64,000 bases of DNA from Calditrichota bacterium (GTDB lineage Bacteria; Electryoneota; RPQS01): NCBI GenBank assembly GCA_020637445.1, contig JACJVZ010000002.1, positions 496,001-560,000 of the forward strand. The letters run 5' to 3'. This document shows positions 24,946 to 34,205 of the stretch, piece after piece. Every line of letters starts with the position of its first letter. Within the stretch, counting starts at the first letter, position 1. A program made the position numbers and the translations under genes. Under the pieces are notes generated by a model. That model saw nothing but the letters and a program-made list of their open reading frames with translations. It ran no database searches and was not told the DNA's origin.

Positions 24946-25893
24946 ATGGCCAATCGTAAGTTTTCACTGATTCTCCTCTCGCACGACCTTAGCAAAAAGG
25001 TCGAGTTTACGTTCTCGCGAGCCAAAGCTAAGGCACTGATCGCTGGCTTGGTCGCGAGCTTTTTGTTGTTCAATGGAGTGACCGGTTTTCTGGCGACACG
25101 GGTTGTCAGCGATGCGGACAAGGCGAAGTTGGAAGCCGAGAATCAGGCGTTGCGCGATCAGTTGGCCAAGTTTGATACAAAAATCGAATCGGTTGAGCAG
25201 AAGCTCTCGACTTTGGCAGAGACTGACAATATGCTCCGCTTGATGGCGGACTTGCCGTTGCTGTCGGAAGATGTGCGTGAAGTGGGCGTCGGCGGTACGG
25301 CTGAGATTCTTCCTCCCGGCCCGATTGTTCCTGAAGCACAAGAGATCGGCGAAGTGCTCAACAAGCTCGACCGCGAGCTCGAATTGCAGAAAACCAGCTT
25401 CCGCGAGATTCATTCGAAACTCGAGCAAAACGCCAAACTGCTTGAGCATCTGCCGACGCTGCGTCCGTGCGAAACGGGTTACTTCTCGTCGGGTTTCGGT
25501 GTTCGCAGAGATCCGTTTACCAAGAAGCCGACGCATCATGACGGGCTCGATATTTCCGCGCCGCGCGGAACTCCGGTCATGAGCACGGCTGCCGGAACGG
25601 TAGTGTACGCGGGCCGCTACTATAATTATGGCCAGTTCATTGTCGTGGATCATGGCGGCGGTTACCAAACAGCTTACGGACACTTGCACAAAATTATGGT
25701 GCGCAAGGGTCAGAAAGTTACAAAGGGTATGGTGATCGGGCAGGTCGGTTCGACGGGCCGTTCAACCGCGCCGCATGTACATTACGAAGTTCGTGTCAAC
25801 GGCGTGGCGGTCAACCCAATGGATTATGTGTTCGAAAACACGGACACGTTCCCGGGCTTCGCGGCGCAGACTGCTTCGGACAGTAACCAATAG
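24946..25893 (+). CDS. Membrane-anchored M23 (LytM-type) peptidoglycan endopeptidase
   Basis: 315 residues. One transmembrane helix (~31-52) near the N-terminus, coiled coil (~57-100 and ~133-168), then a complete M23 domain. Zinc ligands and catalytic residues: H198 and D202 in THHDGLD, H246/H248 in YGHLHKI, H279 in HVHYE. With all residues present it should cut peptidoglycan peptide bridges rather than be a degenerate activator such as EnvC/NlpD. Layout matches MepM/Csd-type envelope proteins of cell shape or division. Single gene with a strong terminator at 25914. Confidence 0.9.
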   Translation: MANRKFSLILLSHDLSKKVEFTFSRAKAKALIAGLVASFLLFNGVTGFLATRVVSDADKAKLEAENQALRDQLAKFDTKIESVEQKLSTLAETDNMLRLMADLPLLSEDVREVGVGGTAEILPPGPIVPEAQEIGEVLNKLDRELELQKTSFREIHSKLEQNAKLLEHLPTLRPCETGYFSSGFGVRRDPFTKKPTHHDGLDISAPRGTPVMSTAAGTVVYAGRYYNYGQFIVVDHGGGYQTAYGHLHKIMVRKGQKVTKGMVIGQVGSTGRSTAPHVHYEVRVNGVAVNPMDYVFENTDTFPGFAAQTASDSNQ

Positions 25894-25913
25894 ACCAGCC
25901 TACTTTGATTTTG

Positions 25914-25947
25914 AGCCCGAGGCGAACTGCTTCGGGCTTTTTTTTTC
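25914..25947 (+). terminator. Terminator of the M23 gene
   Basis: AGCCCGA / TCGGGCT stem followed by a run of nine T. Confidence 0.85.
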
Positions 25948-25992
25948 TTTAAGAACTTGCAAAGACGGGATTTGAGGGTTACATTAGGCGAT

Positions 25993-27282
25993 ATGCGATT
26001 GGCGGCACTGCTTCTCTTTTGCGTAACATCATTGGCCCAACCGCTGCGGTGGGCGTGCGACCTCTCTTTTGTGCCGAAACTGGAATACAATGGTGCAATC
26101 TACAGCCGTGACGGAATTCAGCGGACTGGATTAGAAGTTTTTCGAGCGGCGGGGTTTGACGTGTTGCGCGTCAGGCTTTGGCATACTCCGACCGAGTCAT
26201 GGCAAGGCATTGATTCCGTGTTGGCTTTTGCGCAACGAGCCGATATTTTGGGCTACAAGATTCTGCTCGATATTCACTACAGCGACACGTGGGCGGATCC
26301 CGCGCATCAGACGAAACCACTTGCGTGGCAGAGTCTTTCCTATGTGCAATTGTTGGATTCGATGTACTTCTACACGAACAACGTCGTGCGCAGATTTCGC
26401 GATGCGGACGTCGTGCCGGAATTCGTACAAATAGGAAATGAAATCGGCGCCGGGTTTTTGTGGGATACCGGGAGAGTCGGGGGAGCGTGGGATACACCGC
26501 AGCAATGGACTCAACTTGCATCGTTGCTTGATACTGCGGCGGCGGGTGTGCGGGATAGCTTGCCCGAAGCGGCGTGGCCGAAAATCATTCTGCATCACCA
26601 AGAAGGCGGGAACTTTGGTGCGTGCCAGTGGTTTTTCGAGCATCTTGATGCCGAACAAGTCGACTATGATATCATCGGTCTTTCGTACTACCCGTGGTGG
26701 CACGGCTCGCTTGACGATCTCAGCAACAACCTTGAGAATCTTTATACAGAGTTCGGCAAAGAAGTCTACATCGTAGAGACGGCCTATCCGTGGATGACGG
26801 GATGGTGCGACGATACGGGGAACATCGTCGGCGATCAAACTTCACTGCTGCCGGCCTATCCTGCGACGGAAGCGGGACAGGCTTCGTACTTTTCCGAGCT
26901 GGCACAGAGATTACTTGCGGCTCCGCATGACGGCGGGCCGCTGTTGTGTCCGTGGGAGCCTGCTTGGATTCCGACAAACGATTTCGGAAGCGCATGGGAA
27001 AACTTGGCGTTCTTCGATTGCGACGGAAATGCGCTGACCGTTTTCAGTATTTTCCCGGGGCTTGCTCCCGCTAAGCTGACGGTTGCGGTGATTGGCAGTG
27101 ACGTCGAGTTGCGGTGGCCGGACGACGCAAACCCGTTCTACAAACTTTACGCAAGCAATCAGAGTGGCGGGCCGTACGGCGAGTTTCTCGGCTCCACGTC
27201 AAACAGAACATGGTTGTTGACAGGCGAAGTTGAACAGCATTCCACACGATATTTTGTTGTAACAGGAAGCCCGACTCCTTGA
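25993..27282 (+). CDS. Secreted GH53 endo-beta-1,4-galactanase
   Basis: About 429 residues from ATG 25993, which opens a short signal peptide (MRLAALLLFCVTSLAQ) and follows TTAGG. GH53 hallmarks: WACDLSFVPKLEYNG, then LRVRLWHTP, LLDIHYSDTWADPAHQTKP, QIGNEI with acid/base E150, LSYYPWWHG and YIVETAYPW with nucleophile E262. The last ~80 residues form a small beta domain. It should cut beta-1,4-galactan side chains of pectin. No sorting domain, so likely periplasmic or secreted by another route. No transporter or beta-galactosidase is near. Its end overlaps the next start by four bases. Confidence 0.9.
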   Translation: MRLAALLLFCVTSLAQPLRWACDLSFVPKLEYNGAIYSRDGIQRTGLEVFRAAGFDVLRVRLWHTPTESWQGIDSVLAFAQRADILGYKILLDIHYSDTWADPAHQTKPLAWQSLSYVQLLDSMYFYTNNVVRRFRDADVVPEFVQIGNEIGAGFLWDTGRVGGAWDTPQQWTQLASLLDTAAAGVRDSLPEAAWPKIILHHQEGGNFGACQWFFEHLDAEQVDYDIIGLSYYPWWHGSLDDLSNNLENLYTEFGKEVYIVETAYPWMTGWCDDTGNIVGDQTSLLPAYPATEAGQASYFSELAQRLLAAPHDGGPLLCPWEPAWIPTNDFGSAWENLAFFDCDGNALTVFSIFPGLAPAKLTVAVIGSDVELRWPDDANPFYKLYASNQSGGPYGEFLGSTSNRTWLLTGEVEQHSTRYFVVTGSPTP

Positions 27283-27890
27283 TTTACGAAACACATCCCG
27301 ACAATCCGAATCCGCGCGCGATTCAAAAAGCAATCGAGGCGCTCGAACGGGGCGAACTAATCGCGTACGCTACCGACACGGTGTACGGCTTGGGCTGCGA
27401 CATTCACAGCAAAGCCGCGATGGAGCGTGCGCTTTCGGTGAAGGGGTATTCCAAGTATCATGCGCTGTCGTTCTTGTGCGCGGATTTGTCGGACATCAGC
27501 AACTTCGCCAAAGTCGAGACTCCCGTTTATAAACTAATGAAACGGTGTTTGCCCGGACCGTTCACGTTTATTCTGCCTGCGACGCGCGACGTGCCGAAAT
27601 TGCTCTTGACCAAACAAAAAACAGTGGGGCTGCGCGTGCCGGATCATCCGGTATGCCGGGATTTGCTGAAGGCGTTCGGCAGACCGATACTTTCTACGTC
27701 GATGACGGACCGCGAAGGCGATCCGATGCTCGATCCGAGTGAGATTTTGCACCACTGGGGCGACGTCATCTCCGTGATTTTGGACAGCGGAGTTTTGGAC
27801 AGCCAAACGTCAACGATTGTAGATTGCACGGACGCGAACGACCCCGTGATTCTGCGTGAAGGCAAAGGGGATATCAGCTTAATTTATTGA
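27279..27890 (+). CDS. Sua5/YciO/YrdC-family protein (threonylcarbamoyl-AMP synthase type)
   Basis: 203 residues, from a TTG that overlaps the stop of the GH53 gene (TTGA). The YrdC fold is clear: LIAYATDTVYGLGCDIHS, KGYSKYHALSFLCADL, LMKRCLPGPFTFILPA, TVGLRVPDHPVC and STSMTDREGDPMLDPSEI. Family members make threonylcarbamoyl-AMP for tRNA t6A modification; the YciO branch has a less certain role. The motif KGYSKYHALSFL, instead of the usual KxRP form, points to the YciO-like branch. Cytoplasmic. It is odd to find it coupled to a secreted glycosidase. Confidence 0.88.
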   Translation: MIYETHPDNPNPRAIQKAIEALERGELIAYATDTVYGLGCDIHSKAAMERALSVKGYSKYHALSFLCADLSDISNFAKVETPVYKLMKRCLPGPFTFILPATRDVPKLLLTKQKTVGLRVPDHPVCRDLLKAFGRPILSTSMTDREGDPMLDPSEILHHWGDVISVILDSGVLDSQTSTIVDCTDANDPVILREGKGDISLIY

Positions 27891-27929
27891 GCCTGACTTT
27901 AGATACAAACCAACGAAAAGGAGCACAAG

Positions 27930-28139
27930 ATGAAATACGGAGCCAAGAACCAACTCTCTGCACACGTAACGGAAGTAAAAACCGGCGACGTCATGTGCCA
28001 AGTCAATTTGGAAGTCGACGCAAAGGCTGCGATGAGCTCGGTGATGACCGTAGATTCACTGAAAGAACTTGGTATTCAAAAAGGCGACAAGGTGAAAGTC
28101 GTCGTGAAAGCCATTCACGTCTTGTTGGTCAAGGAATAA
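27930..28139 (+). CDS. Single-domain molybdate-binding (Mop/TOBE) protein
   Basis: 69 residues, exactly one Mop domain: MKYGAKNQLSAHVTEVKTGD, then MCQVNLEVDAKAAMSSVMT, DSLKELGIQKGDKVKVVV and KAIHVLLVKE. Mop proteins (molbindins) assemble as hexamers that store or buffer molybdate or tungstate. Good Shine-Dalgarno (AAAGGAG) upstream. No molybdate transporter or molybdopterin gene is nearby. The following gene begins 12 bp downstream. Confidence 0.9.
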   Translation: MKYGAKNQLSAHVTEVKTGDVMCQVNLEVDAKAAMSSVMTVDSLKELGIQKGDKVKVVVKAIHVLLVKE

Positions 28140-28151
28140 GCACACTCCACC

Positions 28152-29774
28152 GTGTCTGTTCCTTCCGAGACTCCGCAGTTTACCCGACGCGAAATCAAAA
28201 AGCGCGCGCGCCAGTGGTTTCCCGTGCTCATTCGCTCGATGTCGATGCGGACCTTGCTGTACGTGCTTGTGCTGCTTGCGGTGGGAATGACTTGCAAGCC
28301 GTGGAAATGGGAGTGGCTCAGGCCAGATGAAGCGTCTTCGATAGCCGAACAGTTTCTCTACAATCAAGGGGTGAAGCTCGACGAATACACGTTGATTCAG
28401 GCGGCGGAATACAAATACAACGGCGTCTGGAACGCGGACCGGAATCCACATGGTTTCGGGTTTGATCCGGCGGTTGGCTATGTCAACCGCTATTTTCATG
28501 TCGAAGAACGCGACAATAGCTGGAACATCCATGTTTCTCCCGCGGGCAGAATTTACAATCTGCGCCACAACGTAGACGATCTCGAACCGGGTTTCAAACT
28601 TTCCAAGGAAGAAGCTCTGAGCACGGTCCACGAACAACTCGGCGCGCGGTTGGGAATTGCCGTTGATCACTTGGTTGTGCGGAGTGATTCGCTGGCACAA
28701 ATGCCGCAACGCAATGACTACTACTATACGTTTTTCGATTCTTCGGGCGGACCTTATTCGAAACTGTACGATGTTCGTTTGACGGGGAATACGCTCACGT
28801 CATTTGCCGTGCGCAGTTCTCCGGATGCGGTTCCGCTGTCGACGCGTCCTCCGGGCGCACGACTTCGACTGCTCGCGTTTGCATTGATGGTGTTCGGTGT
28901 TTTTCAAATCATCCTGCACCACAGGCATCCGATTTCGTGGCGGCGCGGCATGTGGTGGGGCTCGGTGGCGATGATCATTGTCCTGATCGCGCGCGCGTTG
29001 ACGATTTCGCAGGCGACGCTTTTGGTGCCGGGTGGGAGCGAAGCGGAAGATTTTGTTTTTCGCGTCGCGCTTGCTGCCGCCGTGGAAGCGATACAAAGCG
29101 GCATTGTCGTGACTCTAATCGTCGCGTCGGGTGAATCCATTGCGCGCGACATCATGCCGAATATCACGACGCTGACTCGCATCGCTCCGTCGCACCGAGG
29201 CTGGACGGGAGCGTGGATTCAATCGGCGAGATGGGCGCTGCCGGCCGCGGCGCTGTTTTTGTTGCTTGAAGCGTGGCTGGGATATTGGGACGAGCCGGGC
29301 GGACTGGCGGGGGAGAGTCTGAGATTGGTTGCGGATATCGTCGGGTCGCCGCTGCCGGCGCTGGCCGCTCCTGTGTTTGTGGCAAAGTCTATCTTGTGGG
29401 AAGAATTGGTCTTCCGGCTGTGGCTTTTTCCGCTGCTGGTTTTCTGGGTGCGCGGTGCATTCACCGCGATGCTCTTGATGGCGGGAATCGCGGCCTATTT
29501 TGTCGGCTTTGATACCTCGCAATGGCTGACTGCCGGAGCGGCACATTGGTTTGCTTGGTCGATCATGGCCGCATGGCTGTTTATGCGGGTGGGGATTTTG
29601 GGAGCCTTGATGTTCCATGCGCTCGTGCTCGGTGGTTTCCTGGCCTTGGCACTCGTGTGGATCGGGTTTGCCATGCCCGCCGGAGTCTTCCTAATCACCT
29701 TGATCGTGGGTTCGCTTGCGGCCGTGGCTATTCAGGCCGAGGTCGTTGTTTCCCGAAGTGCTGAAAATACTTGA
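28152..29774 (+). CDS. CPBP-family intramembrane protease-like protein
   Basis: 540 residues from GTG. One hydrophobic segment at ~30-47 is followed by a ~180-residue extracytoplasmic domain, then about eight membrane helices (~238-530). The diagnostic CPBP motif is ILWEELVFRLWLFPLL (EExxxR) at ~415-430, with a later FHALV His, which together would form the glutamic-protease site of Rce1-like enzymes. The large N-terminal domain is not typical and is unrecognised. Such enzymes process membrane or prenylated proteins or handle bacteriocin-type peptides; a substrate cannot be assigned. Confidence 0.65.
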   Translation: MSVPSETPQFTRREIKKRARQWFPVLIRSMSMRTLLYVLVLLAVGMTCKPWKWEWLRPDEASSIAEQFLYNQGVKLDEYTLIQAAEYKYNGVWNADRNPHGFGFDPAVGYVNRYFHVEERDNSWNIHVSPAGRIYNLRHNVDDLEPGFKLSKEEALSTVHEQLGARLGIAVDHLVVRSDSLAQMPQRNDYYYTFFDSSGGPYSKLYDVRLTGNTLTSFAVRSSPDAVPLSTRPPGARLRLLAFALMVFGVFQIILHHRHPISWRRGMWWGSVAMIIVLIARALTISQATLLVPGGSEAEDFVFRVALAAAVEAIQSGIVVTLIVASGESIARDIMPNITTLTRIAPSHRGWTGAWIQSARWALPAAALFLLLEAWLGYWDEPGGLAGESLRLVADIVGSPLPALAAPVFVAKSILWEELVFRLWLFPLLVFWVRGAFTAMLLMAGIAAYFVGFDTSQWLTAGAAHWFAWSIMAAWLFMRVGILGALMFHALVLGGFLALALVWIGFAMPAGVFLITLIVGSLAAVAIQAEVVVSRSAENT

Positions 29775-29855
29775 AATTCTGAGCAAAATTAGCTAAGTTG
29801 ATGAATTGTCTAAGACCGTGAAAACCTCTCATTTTACTGAACTTACAGACCGATC

Positions 29856-30605
29856 GTGAATATCCTTTTGCTTCTTAAAGCCGTGGCCGACAGTGAGGCC
29901 AGCATCAAGCCGTCAATGGACGGAAAATCCGTTCACCTCGATGGTGTGACCTTCGTTCTAAATCCCTTTGATGAATTCGCCGTTGAAGAAGCCTTGAAAC
30001 TTCGCGAAGCCGCTGGCTCCGGCGAAGTTGTGGGCGTCAGCATGGGCGGAGACAATGTGCCGAAGGTGCTGCGCACCGCACTCGCGATGGGTGTGGACCG
30101 TGCAATTCACGTCAAGGGTGACGCCGGATTTGATGCGCTCGCCACCGCGCGTGCATTGGCCAATGCCATCAAGGGCCAAACTTACGATTTGATTTTGTGC
30201 GGCAAGTCCGCGATTGACCAAGACAACCATGCGGTGGGAATGATGGTGGCGGAGCTGCTTGATCTCCCGTCGGTGAGTGTCGTGGTGAAACTCGATGTCA
30301 AAGACGGCAAAGTTACCGCCGAACGCGAAGTCGAAGGCGGGTTGGTGGTCGTCGAATTGCCAACGCCGTGTGTGGTGGCCGCACAAAAAGGCTTGAACGA
30401 GCCTCGCTATGCGTCGCTCAAGGGGATCATGGCCGCAAAGAAAAAGCCGATCGACGAAGTGTCCGCGGATTTCGGCGACGTGCAGGTTGAAGCGATGGAA
30501 GTTTTGCCGAAGCCGGAACGTCAGCCGGGACAGATTCTCGGCACAGGCGTCGAGGCTATTCCCACCTTGATACAGAAGCTCCGCGAAGAAGCGAAGGTGC
30601 TGTAA
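29856..30605 (+). CDS. etfB: Electron transfer flavoprotein, beta subunit
   Basis: 249 residues from GTG (MNILLLLKAVADSEA). ETF-beta pattern: LNPFDEFAVEEALKLREA, EVVGVSMGGDNVPKVLRTAL, AMGVDRAIHVKGD, LILCGKSAIDQDNHAVGMMV and LDLPSVSVVVKLDV, with the C-terminal recognition/ADP-binding part KGLNEPRYASLKGIMAAKKK. With EtfA it shuttles electrons from acyl-CoA or other dehydrogenases to the quinone pool or a bifurcating partner. The alpha subunit gene lies 7.3 kb downstream at 37894, separated by five unrelated genes; the two are normally adjacent. Confidence 0.93.
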   Translation: MNILLLLKAVADSEASIKPSMDGKSVHLDGVTFVLNPFDEFAVEEALKLREAAGSGEVVGVSMGGDNVPKVLRTALAMGVDRAIHVKGDAGFDALATARALANAIKGQTYDLILCGKSAIDQDNHAVGMMVAELLDLPSVSVVVKLDVKDGKVTAEREVEGGLVVVELPTPCVVAAQKGLNEPRYASLKGIMAAKKKPIDEVSADFGDVQVEAMEVLPKPERQPGQILGTGVEAIPTLIQKLREEAKVL

Positions 30606-30644
30606 TCTCCTCTTTGGCCGGATTCCACGAACTCTCGAGGAACA

Positions 30645-32828
30645 ATGCGCTGGCTTATCCCGTTCGTTTGCGGTCTCGTGGTGACCGCTTTGCAGGTTTC
30701 GTACGCGGAATGGCAATGGCTGAATCCGCGCACGACCAGCAACACGCTCTATGATGTTACTTTTGTCAGCGAACATGAAGCCATAGCCGTCGGTCAGCAC
30801 GGAACGGTTTTACGTTCCATGGATGACGGTGAAACGTGGCAGATTGTGCAGACTCAGAAGGCCGAGGATTTTGTACACGTCTCGTTTGCGAATGCGGACA
30901 CCGGTTGGGTTGTCGCGAAGACGCGGGACTCGACTTACGTTAGTCAGACGGCCAATGGTGGAGCGAGTTGGCAATACCTGAACACTCTTGGACGTCAAGA
31001 AGTCGTGGACTTTCAGTTTGTCTCCAGTGATACGGGCTTTGTCGCGGTCAGCAGTTATGACGCAAGTGAAGTACGAAAATCCGTGGACGGTGGAGTGGAA
31101 TGGAGCGAGTCTGTTGCTTTTTCGCAAGCCATTACGCGACTTCAATTCTTGAACTCGCAATTAGGTTGGGCGTTACTGCGTGACAGCACGTTGATGCGGA
31201 CCGAAGACGGCGGCGCGTCGTGGGATTCGCTGGCTTTGCCACACGGACGCCAAACCAAGAATTTGTTCTTTTTAGACAGCGACAACGGCTGGTATCTGAA
31301 CCGCTTTGACAGCGGACACAGCGGAGTTTATCGCACGCGCGACGGTGGAAATACGTGGAGTGTATTGGATACGGCGATTGCAGACGTGTGGACTCGCAAG
31401 ATCGTTTTTGCGGATTCTCTGCGTGGTTGGATAACAACGGAAAATTCCAGCGATGCCGGACTCTGGCTGACTGTTGACGGCGGCGAGAGCTTTACTGAGA
31501 CTACGTGGAGCGCTGCGTTTCCCGTCCAAGCTGTTACATCCGCGCCGTCGGGAGAGTTTGTGGGCGTCGGCAGTATTGGGTTGCTATTGAAGAGCGGCGC
31601 CGACGAGATTGAACCCGTTCGTTTGGATAGAACGATCACCGACCATCTGGGAAGCGTCGTCTTTGTTTCGCCGCAAGTCGGTTGGGTTTCGGGTGCCAAC
31701 GGGCTGATCATGAAGACCGAAGACGGCGGTCTCAACTGGACGGTTCAGCCGACGGGTACGACGGAGTCCTTTCGAGATCTTTTCATGTTCGATGAGCTGC
31801 AGGGCTGGGCCTGCGGGCAGAACGGAGTTATTGTCGGCACACACGACGGGGGAGAGCATTGGGATGTTCAAACGAGCGGTGTGAGTGTGCCGCTGGGCGG
31901 ACTCTCGTTTGTCTCAAGTATGGTCGGCTGGTGTTCCGGTTGGGATGGGACGATTCTGCATACTGAAGACGGCGGTGAAACTTGGACTCCGCAACAAAGC
32001 GGAACGACGTGGCCGTTGGGAGACATTGCCTTCATCAATGAGTCCTATGGTTGGGCTGTGGGGGGACAATACACGAATCCTGATCGCGGAGTGATTGTGC
32101 GCACGACGAACGGAGGGGAGACGTGGGAGATTCAGGAGGGAGGAGACGGCAATACCTACTTCCAGTCGATGTATAGAATCCAGTTTGAAAATGAAACCGA
32201 CGGTTGGATTATAGGCGGAAGCTGGCAAATTGATCCTCCCAATCCGCATGCCTTGTGTTATGCTACGCACGACGGTGGGGAAACGTGGAACTCCGGAGGA
32301 CTTGGCGGATCTACGACGGATCAACCCACGACCGCGATAGGAATTGACTCCGTGGGAAACCGCTGGGTCGCAGGTGCGGGACCGAAGTTCTGGAAGAGCT
32401 CTCCCGAAACGGGTTGGTTTGTCGATAACGATTTGACGTGGTTGACCGGAACCTACATGACGGGAATGAGTTTTGTGGGGACGAAGGGTTGGATGGTTGG
32501 ACCGTACGGCGGGATTTTATACAACGATCAAACGGTTTCGGCGATTGAGCCGCGCAACGCTCCGGTTGCGACCGAGTTCTCACTGTCGGCTTACCCCAAT
32601 CCTTTCAATTCGACGGTGAGTTTACGATTCGATCTTACGCGCGGAGCGGTTGTGTCGCTGCGAATTTATGACGTCACGGGCCGTTTGGTGGAAACGCTGG
32701 CTGACGAATGGATAAGCGCGGGGACGCACACGCTGCACTGGAATGCTCAGACGGCATCCGGAGTTTATTTTGCGCGAGTCGTTTCCGGCGAACAGGTCTC
32801 CACACGAAACTTACTCCTACTCAAGTAG
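30645..32828 (+). CDS. Secreted YCF48-repeat propeller protein with type IX sorting domain
   Basis: 727 residues, signal peptide ~1-21, ribosome-binding site GAGGAAC directly upstream. Residues ~25-620 are about eleven YCF48/BNR-like blades: VAVGQHGTVLRSMDDGETWQ, GWVSGANGLIMKTEDGGLNW, GWACGQNGVIVGTHDGGEHW, GWCSGWDGTILHTEDGGETW and others. The sorting domain starts AYPNPFNSTVSLRF and ends NLLLLK. YCF48 propellers assist photosystem II assembly in phototrophs; in heterotrophic FCB bacteria secreted versions are common and of unknown role, perhaps binding surface glycans or proteins. Confidence 0.85.
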   Translation: MRWLIPFVCGLVVTALQVSYAEWQWLNPRTTSNTLYDVTFVSEHEAIAVGQHGTVLRSMDDGETWQIVQTQKAEDFVHVSFANADTGWVVAKTRDSTYVSQTANGGASWQYLNTLGRQEVVDFQFVSSDTGFVAVSSYDASEVRKSVDGGVEWSESVAFSQAITRLQFLNSQLGWALLRDSTLMRTEDGGASWDSLALPHGRQTKNLFFLDSDNGWYLNRFDSGHSGVYRTRDGGNTWSVLDTAIADVWTRKIVFADSLRGWITTENSSDAGLWLTVDGGESFTETTWSAAFPVQAVTSAPSGEFVGVGSIGLLLKSGADEIEPVRLDRTITDHLGSVVFVSPQVGWVSGANGLIMKTEDGGLNWTVQPTGTTESFRDLFMFDELQGWACGQNGVIVGTHDGGEHWDVQTSGVSVPLGGLSFVSSMVGWCSGWDGTILHTEDGGETWTPQQSGTTWPLGDIAFINESYGWAVGGQYTNPDRGVIVRTTNGGETWEIQEGGDGNTYFQSMYRIQFENETDGWIIGGSWQIDPPNPHALCYATHDGGETWNSGGLGGSTTDQPTTAIGIDSVGNRWVAGAGPKFWKSSPETGWFVDNDLTWLTGTYMTGMSFVGTKGWMVGPYGGILYNDQTVSAIEPRNAPVATEFSLSAYPNPFNSTVSLRFDLTRGAVVSLRIYDVTGRLVETLADEWISAGTHTLHWNAQTASGVYFARVVSGEQVSTRNLLLLK

Positions 32829-32840
32829 TTCAATTCTGAT

Positions 32841-33431
32841 TTGATCCTATCTCCTGCTGATGCACTGACCGCTTTGCGTGACGGGAATGCCCGGTACGTG
32901 GACGGGACTCCGCAGCCGTGGAAGGCTACGGCTGAGTTGCGGGCGGAGCTTGCTCGCGGGCAGGCGCCGTTTGCTTGTGTGATTACGTGTTCCGATTCGC
33001 GCGTGGCCCCGGAAATTTTGTTCGATCAATCGCAGGGCGATCTGTTCGTCATTCGCGTGGCCGGAACGATTTTGACGCCGGAAGTCGTAGGCTCCGTCGA
33101 ATTCGCCGTCGAAGCGCTCAATACTAAACTTGTCGTTGTGATGGCGCACTCGAGCTGCGGCGCGATTGAAGCCGCGGTTTCTGATCTTCCGTTGCGCGGC
33201 GCGATCTCCGCCGTTATCGCGCGGCTGGGGACCATCGTTATTGAAAAACGCAAGCAGGGATTTTCGGGCGATACACTCGCCAGCGAAGTATCCCGGCAAA
33301 ACACGCGCAACCTCGCCGCACAGCTTCCGCAGCAATCCCCCGCCATTTTGGAAGCACTGGAAAGCGGCTCCGTCGCAATCTCGCGCGCCTATTTCGACGT
33401 GGCTTCGGGCGTCGTGCAGTGGGACTTTTGA
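32841..33431 (+). CDS. Beta-class carbonic anhydrase
   Basis: 196 residues from TTG 32841, 12 bp after the previous stop. Zinc site: C50, D52 and R54 in CSDSR, and H103 with C106 in HSSCGA; also VIRVAGT and GSVEFAVEAL. All catalytic residues present, so it should interconvert CO2 and bicarbonate in the cytoplasm. No signal peptide. Start codon is a weak point: no ATG is available before the first conserved block. Confidence 0.92.
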   Translation: MILSPADALTALRDGNARYVDGTPQPWKATAELRAELARGQAPFACVITCSDSRVAPEILFDQSQGDLFVIRVAGTILTPEVVGSVEFAVEALNTKLVVVMAHSSCGAIEAAVSDLPLRGAISAVIARLGTIVIEKRKQGFSGDTLASEVSRQNTRNLAAQLPQQSPAILEALESGSVAISRAYFDVASGVVQWDF

Positions 33432-33486
33432 AACGTCTCCTCATTCTGTCTTTTCTTCATATCACCTAACCCTTGGGAATCAGCTT

Positions 33487-34197
33487 ATGTCCGACGCCCG
33501 TACTGTTCACGTGGTCGCACCAAACCGCGCCGGAGCACACCCGTCTCTCGAGTCCGCACTCGCGGCAGCCAAAGACGGTGATCTCATCCAAGTTCAACCG
33601 GGAAAGTACTCCGGTTCCTTGAGAATCACCAAAGACGTCGAGATCGTCGGTATCGGTTCCCATGAAGACGTGGAGCTGACGACGGACAGGGATTCGTTGA
33701 TCCACTCGACCGCGAGGAATTTGATCCTGACGAACTTGACACTAAAGGGTAAGGTGAGAACGCAGCCCGTGATTCATATCGCGTCCGGAAACTTGGATAT
33801 CAAGTACTCTTCGGTCGAGGGCGGCAAGTACAGCATCGCGTCCGACATCGGCACGAGAATTTCCGTGACGAGCTGCTATGTAGCGGATTCCGAACGGGGA
33901 GCGGTTTGCGCGAAGAACGCACTCGACGTGCGCATGGACAACTCATTGATCGAACGCAGCGGCGGCAGCGGATTGATCGCCGAAGGGTGCCAAGAGGTAC
34001 GCGTCACGCACTGCACCATCAACGACACGACGCCGCACGCCATCGAATGTTCCGGTCAAGGGCTTTTCGAAGTCGTCGACACTGAGTTTACGTCCATATC
34101 CCACGCCCAGATTCTGGATAACTTCAAACCCGTGAAGTTTGACAACGACGAGCGTGCGTGGTACACGCGCAAGCAGGACAGCGAGGCGGGAGCCTGA
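33487..34197 (+). CDS. Right-handed beta-helix protein without signal peptide
   Basis: 236 residues from ATG 33487, preceded by TTGGGAATC; the frame is open further upstream but that part overlaps the carbonic anhydrase gene in another frame. Opening SLESALAAAKDGDLIQVQPG, then KYSGSLRITKDVEIVGIG is the standard cap of pectate-lyase-like helices; later turns include ITSCYVADSERGAVCAK-type ladders and VRVTHCTINDTTPHAIECSG. No signal peptide, no sorting domain: unlike the other beta-helix proteins here it should be cytoplasmic. The phosphatase gene starts nine bases downstream, so the two are likely cotranscribed. Confidence 0.65.
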   Translation: MSDARTVHVVAPNRAGAHPSLESALAAAKDGDLIQVQPGKYSGSLRITKDVEIVGIGSHEDVELTTDRDSLIHSTARNLILTNLTLKGKVRTQPVIHIASGNLDIKYSSVEGGKYSIASDIGTRISVTSCYVADSERGAVCAKNALDVRMDNSLIERSGGSGLIAEGCQEVRVTHCTINDTTPHAIECSGQGLFEVVDTEFTSISHAQILDNFKPVKFDNDERAWYTRKQDSEAGA

Positions 34198-34205
34198 GCA
34201 CGTCC

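Noticed and set aside
33166..33486. Upstream extension of the beta-helix gene
   Set aside because: The extension overlaps the carbonic anhydrase gene in another frame; the ATG at 33487 has a ribosome-binding site and begins the recognisable domain.
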